Source: Gracilariopsis chorda (taxonomy: Eukaryota > Rhodophyta > Florideophyceae > Gracilariales > Gracilariaceae). Taken from it: 64,000 bases of DNA. The stretch lies in assembly GCA_003194525.1 (NCBI GenBank), contig NBIV01000257.1:62001-126000 (forward strand). The letters are read 5' to 3'. Both the position numbers and the translations under genes were made by a program. The notes beneath the pieces were generated by a model. It was not told the DNA's origin. It did no database searches and saw only the letters and a program-made list of their open reading frames with translations. Shown piece after piece: positions 1 through 9,893 of the stretch. Each line of letters opens with the position of its first letter. Position 1 is the first letter of the stretch.

Positions 1-130
1 GAAAGCACACAACATGTCAAAGAAGCAGCAGCTTTGGACAAGTTAACCTGCTTCTTTGATTGTGTGCTTGGCCTTATTATCTCTGGACTCCCATGGAACT
101 TGAGAAGGTAAGAACACGAAAAATATATCA

Positions 131-197
131 CGTCCAGGCAGCGAATGCTATCTCAATGGATATGATGTCCATTGAGATAGCATTCGGCCTGGACACG
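131..197. repeat. Long near-perfect foldback hairpin
   Basis: Two arms of about 30 bases fold back on each other. The inner 18 bases (143-160 with 168-185) pair perfectly around a 7-base loop. The outer part (131-139 with 187-195) pairs again after a small bulge of about 3 bases. It could be a small-RNA precursor, a tiny foldback transposon or an arrest structure; nothing here decides between these. Confidence 0.75.
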
Positions 198-547
198 CTA
201 CATGATGTTGTAAACGCAAGTAAAACGGAAGGATTTGACATTCTAGGTGATATGGAACGTTCTGCAGGTTGCGGCCTCCATGGATGACTTGAACTTGAAC
301 CCAGTTAAGGCTGCACGCACTTCTCCGTTTTGGAGACGCCTGACATGTGAAGTCTAGCTGCTCTTCGCTACGGAATGCTCCTTCATAACATATTCTCGTG
401 TACCTGTCGTTCGGAGAATTCCATTTTTAGTGTTCGGGATCATGGCGTTAATACAACTTCCCAAACGGAGCTCCAATCATTTGCAAGAGAAAACCGAGTC
501 GAAAGGCCGAATACAAATCCATGGCCAAGCAGCCTTCGCGAAATCAG

Positions 548-590
548 GGTGAGGGGCTAGAGATTCTGTCAGAATCTCTAGCCCCTCACC
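548..590. repeat. Perfect 20-bp inverted repeat with 3-base loop
   Basis: Arms 548-567 and 571-590 are exact reverse complements separated by GTC. This is a very stable hairpin in non-coding DNA. It shares no obvious sequence with the hairpin at 131-197. Confidence 0.8.
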
Positions 591-716
591 TGAGATACAA
601 CCCAAACCAAGAATGAAGAATGTATCATCTCGTTTGAACGAAGACGAAGGATTTGCCAAGTTATGTCGACCGATCTAGTAGATATCCCTTCAAAGTTTAA
701 ACTAAAACTAACGTTT

Positions 717-773
717 TGGTGGGAGTTAGCGGCACAGTTTGACGATCAAGAACTAAAACGCTAACTCCTACCA
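717..773. repeat. 15-bp inverted repeat
   Basis: Arms 717-731 and 759-773 pair at 14 of 15 positions around a 27-base spacer. It is weaker than the two hairpins before it and lies in the same XPO7 upstream region. Confidence 0.5.
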
Positions 774-1317
774 CACCTTTGTTGACGGAAGCTCTCATCG
801 TGTAGAGAAAGTGAGCAAGTGATTGATGTTATCACCGTTCTGTTCCAGGGGCCAACTGGTCGCAGGGATCAAAATCGGGGGTTGCAAAGGAATGAACAAC
901 GCGGGTCCGCCAGGCATCTCACACCAAGGGTACGACAATTTAATGCAAGGAATTATTTGATCCGAATGATGCACACTCACACGACGGCTTTAAAAACGAA
1001 CTGCTGCTGCACATCGCCTTGACACTTTCCTCACAGCCCTCCCGCGAACTCTAGAAGTCAAGCCGTTCGTCACTGACAAGAACGGCGGTTCTGTGTCTGC
1101 CTGCAACATCCTTTCCACAATCGCAACAGATCTAGACTGTTTCTGCGATCAGCGATCTGTGCTTAGATCGTTTGTCAGCAACTAGAGACCGCTTTAGTCA
1201 CCAGGTCTGGTGCAATCTCTGTAGCCTTCGCGCCGTTTCCAAACTATATCGGCTGGAGTGAAGACCATACTCGCGTAACCACGCACCAGGATTCTTGTCC
1301 TTTCCTACCCCCCCGCA

Positions 1318-4300
1318 ATGTCAGTTGTTGTTGACACGCCAGGCAATGGTTACCCCTCGGTTCCCAATGATTTGGCCGGCGTGGAGCGAATGTGTGAACA
1401 GCTCTACACAGCTCAGGATGCCACAACTCGCCAGCAGGCCGAATCCGCTCTACTTACACTCGCGTCCAATCCACGCAATTTGACACAATGCACTATGATC
1501 CTCGAGAACTCGGCAGTAAGTAACTATCCCCAACCTTTCCCCTCAACTCATCTCTGATGAGAACGAGGTGCAAATCATTTCTGCGGTACTCTAACACATC
1601 ACCTTCCTACCCTATGATTGTTCCCTGCACCTTGATCTTCTGCCACAATTCCGCAGGCACCGTATGCTCAAAAATTTGCGGCATGGACACTCACCAAACT
1701 CATAACTTCCTATTGGTCACAGATTGGGACTGAGGAACGTGTGCAGCTGCGCAACTATGTGCTCAACTACATGGCGAACAAGGGGCCTCAACTTGAGCAG
1801 TACGTGCGATTAGAACTGACCACATTACTTTGCCGCATAACAAAGCTGGGGTGGACAGATGGAGATAGTCACAGGGGTATCGTCGACGATGTTTGCCGCT
1901 TTCTTGATGCATCGGAAGAGCACTGCGTCATTGGCCTCCAGATTCTTGCTCGTCTGGTTTCTGATATGAATACCAGCACAACAACTTTTCGTCGCACAAT
2001 CACGCACTCTCAAGCACGAAAGGTATCCTTATCATTTCGTGACTTAGAGCTGCTCAAGGTCTTCAACATTTCCCTCAGTACTTTTGCCAAACTCTCTCCA
2101 CCCCCCCAACACTCCAAGCTCAGGGCATGTGCTTTAGAACTCGCTCGTGCGTGCCTTTCGTATGATTTTGTGGGCAGCAGCCTAGACGAAAGCAGCGAAG
2201 ACATCGGTACGCTGCACCCACCATCCGCATGGCATGTTGTTGTCCAGGACCCGAACACAGTTAAGATTTTCATGGACACTTATCGCGCGCTCTGCAACAC
2301 CGACAGCAATCGATCCTCAAAAGCATTAGAATGCCTTATCCAGTTAGTGAGCATGCGGCGCACACTATTTTCGAAGGAAGAGCTTCGCGTAATGAACATC
2401 AAGAGGCACATGGCTGCAACCCTAGAGATTCTTTCAGCACGCATGGGCCTGGATGACCATAACAACTACCACCAATTTTGCAGATGGCTTGCGCGCTTAA
2501 AAGTGAACTATCAACTCGACGAAATAGCGAATGTTGACATTTATCCTCAATGGATTGAGCTGGTGGCAAGCTTCACCCTTCAATCTCTTGCAGCGGATTG
2601 GAACTGGGTTGGTGACAGCTTGTATTATGTTCTATCGCTCTGGGCTAAACTTATTGCGGCGAAACCTTACCTAAAGAGTGGGGTCGACACACGCCTCGAT
2701 GTTCACGTCGTCAAGATTGTTGAGCAGTACATTACACGACGTCTCATGTCTATTCGTCAAGCAGATGACGGTGACGAAGACGACTTTTCAGAGCATCTCG
2801 ATGCCATCCCAATGATCTTTCGATTGCAGTACGAGAAGTCTGCGGTGTTTTTAACAAGCTTAATGGATCCGATGCTAGAGAACTACAAGACCTTTGCAGC
2901 GAGTGGCGGGGTTGGAGCGAATCCTGTTGAAGTGTCCCGCGTAGAACGAGAGCTTGCGTGGCTTGTTCGAATCATTGGCTCAGTTGTGGGAGGCAGGGCA
3001 AATACTTTGTCATCTGAGCAGCAAGAACTCACTGAAGGAGAACTCAGTGCGCGCGTTTTCCAGGTCATGATTCACACCGTCAACGCAGACAATGCTGTGC
3101 GTAACGCTCCTGGTGTAAACGCAAATACAATGGCCACCCCTTCCGGACGGGCAAGGGGTACGAAAGGCGCGATTGTCCTGGATGCGGCTATAGCAGACTT
3201 TACTCAAGCTTTCCGGCGCTCGTATATCGGCGAAGAAGCAGTGGCAAACAGCAAGGTTTATGTCAAAATGGCTGAAAGATTAGGAATGACCGACCATATG
3301 CATGTTCTGGATGTTGTTGCGTCAAAGATTGCATGCAATCTTCGTATATACGGTGTTGTTGACGGTGCTAAGATCATTGCGAAGTCCCTATCTCTCTTGC
3401 AAGACCTGGCTTCGGGGTACAGTAGCGGTCGAGTTCTCTGCAAGCTGCAAACTGTTCGCGATATGATAATGAATCATGACGAGGAGACCTTCCCTTTCAT
3501 GAAAGGACCAGATTCGCAAATGGGGCGGCATCGAACTACTTTTTACCAGACGTTGTTGCGTATTCTGTTCACAAGTCCTACGACAAGTGCGGATCCCGAA
3601 CGTGAATTTACTCAGTTTATGGAACCTTTGAGGAGAAAACTGGAATTGCTCGCTGCTTTGCCAAGCAAAGAGGCGTTTTTGAATGATCAGGGCGTGAAAG
3701 CTGCGACTATCGGTGTCCTTCGAGATTTGCGTGGTGTGGTCTTGACCGTAGCGAACCGAAAGACGTACAGTTTGTTTTTCGACTGGTTGTATCCTACTCA
3801 CACACCGGTTCTGCTGAAAATCTGTGAAGTTTTCTCTGAAGCTGGAGTCCCAGAAGTGACAAACGTATTACTCAAGTTCTTCTCCGGTCTTGTTTTCAAC
3901 AATTCTCAGCGAATTGTGTTCGACAGTTCGTCGCCCAACGGAATCTTACTGTTCAGGGAGGCCTCAAAGATTCTTGTGACGTATGGCAGATATACTCTAG
4001 CGAACTGGGACAGAATTGGGGGTGCGGCGCTGATTGAGAAGAACTCTTCGGTAGATGCTTATCGAGTTCTCTATAAGGGGGCATGGGTCTGTATGCTTAT
4101 GTTCCAGAGGGCCCTATCGGGCGGATATGTGAACTTTGGAGTATTTGCTCTTTACCGTGATCCAGCGTTGAAGGATGCGATGTCAATATGCTTTCGACTG
4201 ATTCTTGCGATTCCTATTGAACAACTGTTGGCATATCCGAAAGTGGCTAGAGCGCATTTTGGACTCATGGAAATTTTGGCTGCGAATCACCCGAAGGACA

Positions 4301-4803
4301 TAGCTGAACTAGACCACGTGACATTCACTCGTATCCTTCAATCTCTTCGCGAGGGACTTCAGTCATACGAAGTGTGGATGAGTTCCCAGTCTGCATCAGC
4401 GATTGATGCTTTGTCGGCATTTAGATTTAAGCAGGCGATGAAAGGTAGCGACTATGGTCGTCTGATGCAAGCTCACGTTGAGCAATCTCCAGATTTGTTC
4501 CCGTCATGTCTTGAAATCATCTTCAGCATGATCATCAACGTTGACTGCACAAATCAATGGAGTTTGTCAAGACCATTACTGAGTCTTATCTTGACAAATC
4601 AAGACACATTTGTCAAGATCAAGAACAGAATCATACAGTCTCAGCCTCCAGACAGACAAGTTGCAGTAGCTGGAGCGTTTGAGTTGCTGATGATGGACGT
4701 GCAGATGAACCTAGAAAGCAAGAATCGAGATCGATTCACACAACAGGTCACTCAGTTCCGTCTTGCTCTCAGAGAAGAAGGGGTAACAGACAGCTTGATG
4801 TAG
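1318..4803 (+). CDS. XPO7: Exportin-7 (importin-beta family nuclear transport receptor)
   Basis: Two exons are inferred, 1318-1515 and 1657-4803, giving about 1114 residues, close to animal exportin-7. The intron (1516-1656) has GTAAG and CAG borders and lies between codons. Exon 1 gives the N-terminal helical repeat with MCEQLY and a NPRNLTQC stretch. Exon 2 opens with an AAWTLTKLI segment, then RNYVLNYMA and LLCRITKLGW, which are hallmarks of XPO7/RanBP16. The rest is a continuous alpha-solenoid typical of HEAT-repeat exportins. Family knowledge: these Ran-GTP-dependent receptors shuttle cargo through the nuclear pore. The ATG at 1318 is the first in the exon 1 frame. The gene ends in TAG and is convergent with MTQ2, 82 bp away. 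Confidence 0.9.
1516..1656 (+). other. XPO7 intron
   Basis: This 141-bp interval starts GTAAGTAA and ends CCGCAG. Removing it joins two exons in frame, with exportin-7-like sequence on both sides. It falls exactly between codons (phase 0). Confidence 0.85.
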
Positions 4804-4885
4804 GGGAACTGAATGACGTACCCGCTAAAGTGAGGTTGTAACTCGTTGAAGGTTATGGGTGTATTGGTATGCAACAGTAGATTTA

Positions 4886-5676
4886 TCAGCCGTCATCGCG
4901 TCGCTTGCCTAAACGTAGTATGTACAAAGTTTCTATACCTGCCCTTCGTTTGAGAACTTGACAAGCATGTAAACCTTGCACTTCTGCAATACTTATTATC
5001 TCATTGGGCTTATTGGTTTCTAGAGTGACGAGGTACACGATGCCTCGATCACTAAGAAAATAGTTCACGGTGGCGAGGAATTTATCTATTACTTCTCGAC
5101 CATCTTTGCCACCAGCCCAGGAAGCGTATATGTCTCGTTCGGCTATCGCATGTTCCAGCTCATGTTGATCAGTGGGGACGTACGGTGGGTTAAACAATAT
5201 GACGTCAAACCGCACAGTGGAACGAAAGGCTGTGAATAGATCGCAGAGGGCAATATCTACATTGATCAAACCGTTGTTCTGCAACAACTCTCTTGTCTTT
5301 GTGGTTGCAAGGTGGTTTACATCCGTAGATATGCAGAAAGAGGTAGGAGTGATTCTGGCAAGGGCTTCCGAAACCTCTCCTGAACCGCACCTGCTCAGGG
5401 ACGTGATTCGATTTATTGAGTTGTATGTATTAGTACTTATGATTGTATCGCATTACAAACTGCGCGTATCTTTCAGCGCGAGCAACGCTTGCGCACACGA
5501 CAGAGGCTCGCAAGTATCGGGGGTGGTTGATTCTGAAATGGTGGAACTTACCCAAGGTCGAGGCACAGACCACCATTCTTGGTGGCGTCGACGATGCGAG
5601 ACGTGTCTAGCTCTAGCGCCTCAATGAGCAAAAATGTATCCTCAGAAGATGGATATACGCCATCAGCACCATCCAT
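4886..5676 (-). CDS. N6AMT1: HemK2/MTQ2-type protein glutamine methyltransferase
   Basis: Two exons on the minus strand, 5676-5552 and 5390-4886, make a 209-residue protein, close to the 214 residues of human N6AMT1. Exon 1 carries the family opening VYPSSEDTFLLIEAL. The splice joins a split codon to complete the SAM-binding motif DLGCGSGEV. Exon 2 holds the catalytic NPPY motif in FNPPYVPT. Family knowledge: the enzyme, with a TRM112-like partner, methylates the GGQ glutamine of release factor eRF1. The start at 5676 gives the usual N-terminus; an in-frame ATG at 5769 would add 31 residues unlike the family. The intron (5391-5551) has GTAAGT and CAG borders. Confidence 0.88.
5391..5551 (-). 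other. N6AMT1/MTQ2 intron
   Basis: A 161-bp intron on the minus strand with donor GTAAGT and acceptor CAG. It splits the glycine codon of the SAM-binding motif DLGCGSG, which is restored exactly on splicing. Confidence 0.85.
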
Positions 5677-6649
5677 TGATAGGGCAGTGGTGCAGTGTTC
5701 TGAGAACTGTTCAGAATGGAAAGGCGGACAAAGGTATCTGTAACAAACAAAGAGCACAACGTAGAACAAAACATGTGTGTTGGTATTACTTGGTGTCAGT
5801 TTCTACTAGAGCCGCCGTCCGCAGAGAAAACGCATGATGTGCAGTTCTGATTCTTTCAGAAAGTTGTTGCATTGTGTAAATTCGTCATAGCCGAGAGACT
5901 AGGACTGCCTTGAAGGCGTCAAATATCGTCCTTAAGGAACAGAACAGAACGTGATCGCGCCAGAATACGATCTGGAAGAACTTACGCGTAGTAAAGCTCA
6001 AACTTCACGGAGACTTGTGCCCTTGGAGGCAAACTGAACGGCCTGGAGGCTCGGCCCTGAAGTTGAGCGGTGATAGCTGCCGGAAGGGATCAAACTTGCC
6101 GTACCGTTGGTATACCTAGTCTAGACTACCTGTATTGATAACCAGTGCATCCGGCGTTGAAGCTGGCGCGTTTGAACGTGTTCTACGTGTGAGCGTGTCC
6201 ACGCGTCCAGCTGCCAACGAAGACCTAAGGAGAACGGTACGACGTGGTCCCTTTGGGTACTGTTTGTAGTACCATACCTGGATCCATGTATGAAAGGGCG
6301 AGTTGTGCCGGATCCTTTTCGTGTTTCGTTCCGCGATACACGTTTTGCGTTCCACAACCACTGCCATTCCGACGTTCAACTGAACACACCCCTGCTCGCA
6401 GACCAAATGCAGCCGTTCCGCTGTTGCCCAAACACCTCAACACCGCAACGTTGTGAACTTCGGGCCTCGCCAAGTGAAGCACAGCGCCTCCTTCCTGCGA
6501 CCGGCACCCATCCGCGAACACATCTATCCAAGCAACAGATCTGCCATCAACCGTTTTCCCAGCACCAATCCGTCGAGCTGTCTCCAATTTCGGAGTCTGC
6601 TTGAGAACCTCGCACCAACGTCGCTACACATTTTCCCTCTTGCTACACC
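5677..6649. other. Spacer between divergent MTQ2 and UFD1
   Basis: About 970 bp containing the 5' flanks of both genes. Several overlapping ORFs on both strands at 6116-6788 lack domains and contradict one another. I see no repeat or RNA gene here. Confidence 0.4.
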
Positions 6650-7612
6650 ATGTGGGGCGGTGCAGGATTTCCTCCATTTGGCCCTAACTTTGGCGACGAT
6701 CCATATGAACAGGCCGCCGCGCCCGCCGGCGCTTTTACTCGCCAGTTCCGCTGCTACCCGGTTTCGTTCATCGATAAGTCGGAGCTAGAAAACGGTGACA
6801 AGATTGTATTACCACCTTCAGCACTCGACTCCTTGGCGCGACTGAACATTGCGTTTCCGATGTTGTTCCAGCTGGAGTCGCGCCAGGGAAGAAAAACGCA
6901 CTGCGGAGTACAGGAGTTTATCGCCGAGGAAGGCCACGCGAACGTACCCTACTGGCTCATGCAGAACCTGTTGGTAACCGAAGGCGGAATGATTACTATA
7001 CGAAACGCAAACCTGCCCAAGGGAACATTTGTCAAATTTCAACCGCAAACGTCTGACTTTCTCAAGATCTCAAACCCGAAGGCGGTATTAGAAGCCACTC
7101 TGCGCAGTTTCACGTGCCTCACCAAGGGTGACTCCATCGCAATTAACTACAATAACAAGGTGTACTATATTGATGTGCTGGAAGTGGCGCCTGGAGAAGC
7201 AATATCAATCATCGAAACGGACGTCAACGTTGAGTTTGCTGCGCCGAAGGACTACGTAGAACCCGAACCGCCAAAAGCGGTGAATGCCCCAGCGGGAACA
7301 GACAAAGGTATTCAGATGGGACAGGCAAGCGGGCACCCATCGTCGCGACTTAAGGACCGGTTAGAAATGCTCAAAAAGAGAATGCCTGTAGAAGAAGACA
7401 GCGACTCGAGCGATGACGACAAGCCACAGCCGCAGCAACTGTTTCCGGGCTCTGGACAGACGCTCAAGGCAAAGTCGAAGAGCAGCGGTCTAGTGTTTGG
7501 GGGACCATCTTCTGACACGGGCACAGCAGCAGAGGGAAACAACAAGGGCACTGAAGAAAAGGAAAAGAAGCCTTTTGTGCCGTTCGGCGGGGAGGGGAGA
7601 TCTCTGAGATGA
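6650..7612 (+). CDS. UFD1: UFD1, ubiquitin-binding cofactor of CDC48/p97
   Basis: Single exon of 320 residues, matching the usual 300-360. A short Gly/Pro-rich start (FGPNFGDDPYEQ) leads into the double-psi-barrel UFD1 domain at about residues 28-200. Recognisable stretches are YPVSFIDKSELENGDKIVLPP, PYWLMQNL and FVKFQPQTSDFL. Residues 185-320 are charged and disordered, as in the p97/NPL4-binding tail, with an acidic DSDSSDDD run near 245. Family knowledge: the UFD1-NPL4 heterodimer delivers ubiquitylated substrates to CDC48/p97 for unfolding, including in ER-associated degradation. The ATG at 6650 sits directly before the conserved N-terminal pattern. Confidence 0.95.
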   Translation: MWGGAGFPPFGPNFGDDPYEQAAAPAGAFTRQFRCYPVSFIDKSELENGDKIVLPPSALDSLARLNIAFPMLFQLESRQGRKTHCGVQEFIAEEGHANVPYWLMQNLLVTEGGMITIRNANLPKGTFVKFQPQTSDFLKISNPKAVLEATLRSFTCLTKGDSIAINYNNKVYYIDVLEVAPGEAISIIETDVNVEFAAPKDYVEPEPPKAVNAPAGTDKGIQMGQASGHPSSRLKDRLEMLKKRMPVEEDSDSSDDDKPQPQQLFPGSGQTLKAKSKSSGLVFGGPSSDTGTAAEGNNKGTEEKEKKPFVPFGGEGRSLR

Positions 7613-7922
7613 GGAGTCGCTGAAGGCGAAGCTGGTCACGCCGTTAATTGAAGGTAGTTTTATGTATCGGGAACAGCGACGGTTGGTGGGTTGCAGTGCC
7701 ACACGTGAAAGAAGGCGCATGTTAGGGTGTATTTGAATGAAAGGTTGACTTGCATTGAGGGCGACTCTGTTTGCAGAAGATGTGAGATGATTGCATTAGG
7801 ATTTGTGTGTGACATAGCAGGTAAAGCAAGTGATGCGCGAGAGAGTGAGTGGGTACACTGGGGTGTTTACGTAGACAACAATGAACGAAAGCAAGCGAAG
7901 AGCGGTGATACAAAAAGGGACG
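7613..7922. other. Spacer between convergent UFD1 and GGPP synthase
   Basis: 310 bp of 3' flank for both genes. No repeat, RNA gene or coding region was seen. Confidence 0.5.
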
Positions 7923-8987
7923 CTAGTTATTACGAGCGATGATGAAGTCGGCAAGCGCGTACAACATATGCGAGCGTTCGCCGTAGGGAGCCAGGCTTTC
8001 CTTGGCCTCTGTTATTAAGCGTTTGGCGTGCTGTCTGGAGGCATCCAGACCGAGCAGTCGTGGGTAGGTAGCCTTGTCAGTTGCCAGGTCCTTCCCAGCG
8101 GTCTTGCCCAGAACCTCAGTGCTCTGAGTAATGTCCAGTACGTCGTCGGCGATCTGGAAGGCGAGGCCGGTCTTGACGGCAAAGTCACTGACTCTGCGCA
8201 CGTCTTCTGGGGAGGCGCCGCCCAGAATGGCACCGCAGGCGCAACTGACACGCAGAAGAGCGGCAGTCTTGTGGGTGTGAATCCAGGTTAGGGTGTCAAT
8301 GGAAATATCGGGCTGTCCCTCCGACTGAATGTCCATGACCTGACCGCCCGCCAATCCGTCCGGACCGACACTGTTGGTGAGCAGGGCGAGAACCTCGACA
8401 ACGCGGGCTGGGTCAACCGAGTGAGTGTTGCGGGCGACGTACTCGAAAGCGTAGGACAGGAGGGCATCGCCGGCCAGAATGGCAATGTCCTCGCCGTAGA
8501 CCTTGTGATTGGTGGGCTTGCCGCGACGCACATCGTCGTTGTCCATGCTGGGCAGGTCGTCGTGGATGAGGCTCATGGTGTGGATCATCTCGACTGCCAA
8601 AGCAGCGGGCATGACGGGGGCCAAGTCGGCATGCGGTGCAGCAAACATCTGATACGCGGCGATTGCGAGTATGGGGCGAATTCGCTTTCCGCCAGCCATG
8701 AGCGAGTAGCGCATGGCCTGAATCAAGGTGTGGCTGCGACGGTCCGTGAGCTGCAAACAAGCGTCCAGTTCAGCGTCAACGCGGGCCTTATTAGCGTGCA
8801 GGAAGGCGCGCAACGACGGCTGCGACTGGGGCTTGGGGGGGGAGGGCGTGGCGGACGGGGTGGGCGGCGGCGTAGGTGAGACGCGTCGTTGCGCAACTGC
8901 AAGCGGAGCGCGACGCGCGCGCGGCTTGCGCGCGACGCGGCGGGGGGGGTGGATGGGGAGGGGCGGGGCGAAGGCTGGGAGGTGCAT
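7923..8987 (-). CDS. GGPPS: Geranylgeranyl diphosphate synthase, probably plastid-targeted
   Basis: Trans-isoprenyl diphosphate synthase of about 354 residues from the ATG at 8987. The catalytic domain begins around residue 65. It shows AGGKRIRP, the first aspartate-rich motif as DDLPSMDND, the segment DALLSYAFE and the second aspartate-rich motif in QIADDVLD. Family knowledge: it condenses IPP with allylic diphosphates to give GGPP for carotenoids, chlorophyll phytol and quinones. The first 60 residues are rich in Arg, Pro, Ser and Ala and acid-poor, like a transit peptide. In-frame ATGs at 9131 and 9209 would extend it through Arg/Ala-rich sequence of extreme GC content, so the true start is uncertain. 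Confidence 0.9.
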   Translation of the reverse strand: MHLPAFAPPLPIHPPRRVARKPRARRAPLAVAQRRVSPTPPPTPSATPSPPKPQSQPSLRAFLHANKARVDAELDACLQLTDRRSHTLIQAMRYSLMAGGKRIRPILAIAAYQMFAAPHADLAPVMPAALAVEMIHTMSLIHDDLPSMDNDDVRRGKPTNHKVYGEDIAILAGDALLSYAFEYVARNTHSVDPARVVEVLALLTNSVGPDGLAGGQVMDIQSEGQPDISIDTLTWIHTHKTAALLRVSCACGAILGGASPEDVRRVSDFAVKTGLAFQIADDVLDITQSTEVLGKTAGKDLATDKATYPRLLGLDASRQHAKRLITEAKESLAPYGERSHMLYALADFIIARNN

Positions 8988-9264
8988 GGTGCGATGCGCA
9001 GTGGCGTGCGTGCGACGGCGACGGCGACGGGGGAGGCGGTGGCGCGCGCAGCTGCGCAGCGCCTTGAGCGCGTTGCGCGCGTTGCGCGCGTGGCGCGAGG
9101 CGTGCGCGAGGCGACGTGCAGCTGCGCGCATGGGCGGCGCACTAATGAGCGGCTGCAATCGGGCGCTTCGCGCACCTCCGCGCCGTCGAGCGCGCAAGCG
9201 CCACTGCACAAATCGCCGCGAATCGCCGCGCCGGCTCGACGCGCGCGTGGCACCCGTGGCCCGC

Positions 9265-9376
9265 GTGGACAGCTGGACGCGCGGACAGCTGGACGCGCGG
9301 ACAGCTGGACGCGCGGACAGCTGGACGCGCGGACAGCTGGACGCGCGGACAGCTGGACGCGCGGACAGCTGGAAGC
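9265..9376. repeat. 16-bp minisatellite, seven copies
   Basis: Seven head-to-tail copies of a 16-base unit (GCGGACAGCTGGACGC), with single changes in the first and last copies. The array is 112 bp long and lies about 280 bp upstream of the preferred GGPP synthase start. Confidence 0.95.
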
Positions 9377-9485
9377 GCTGTACCGGTGTGGGTGATCACA
9401 ACATCCTCCAGCATTTGTTGCTGCGGCTTGCCCTTCACCACGGGCGGTCGACGGGGGACGTGGCGCGAGTAAGGAGGGGGCGGGC

Positions 9486-9510
9486 GCGGCGCGGCGCGGC
9501 GCGGCGCGGC
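9486..9510. repeat. GCGGC pentanucleotide microsatellite
   Basis: Five exact tandem copies of GCGGC within the GC-rich block upstream of GGPP synthase. Confidence 0.85.
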
Positions 9511-9893
9511 TTGGTGCCGCCGCCGTCACCCCTTTTGACCATGACGAGCTCAGCGCTCTGCTGCGTGCACGGTACGTGCAACGCGTGCGCGCCGCCTCAT
9601 CGGCACGCAACGAGCGCATGCACGAGCGCAATGTAACGTGAAGTGCACCGCCACCCATTCCCGGGCGCCACACATACCCCCCTCCATCCAATCTATATAT
9701 CTGATGCATGCATCACCGCCTCCTCACACCAAAATATGCACTCTCAAACACACACGCAGGCGCACACACTCAACAAACTATGTTCTTTATCGCTAATCAA
9801 CTCACGCACAAAACAAGCCCATCATAGGCCGCCCCGCTCCAACTGGCCGTCGCATTCGCATACACGTCGTGCTGCACAAACGCCGCTACCGCT

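Larger units (their letters stand above)
1..1317. other. Intergenic region upstream of XPO7
   Basis: No convincing coding region is seen on either strand; the short ORFs have no recognisable domains. The stretch holds three inverted repeats, listed separately, and the 5' flank of XPO7. No clear TATA box was picked out. Confidence 0.5.
8988..9893. other. Very GC-rich spacer upstream of GGPP synthase
   Basis: From about 8800 to 9550 the sequence is dominated by GCGC and CG-rich words, giving long open frames on both strands (8723-9709 minus, 8728-9636 plus) that I treat as composition artefacts. It contains a 16-bp minisatellite and a GCGGC repeat. From about 9640 composition shifts to CA-rich sequence leading to the 3' end of the MYB gene. 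Confidence 0.45.

Noticed and set aside
8723-9709. Long open frames on both strands (328 and 302 codons) overlapping the GGPP synthase leader
   Set aside because: Very high GC removes stop codons by chance; the products are Arg/Ala/Ser-rich, overlap on both strands and cross a minisatellite.
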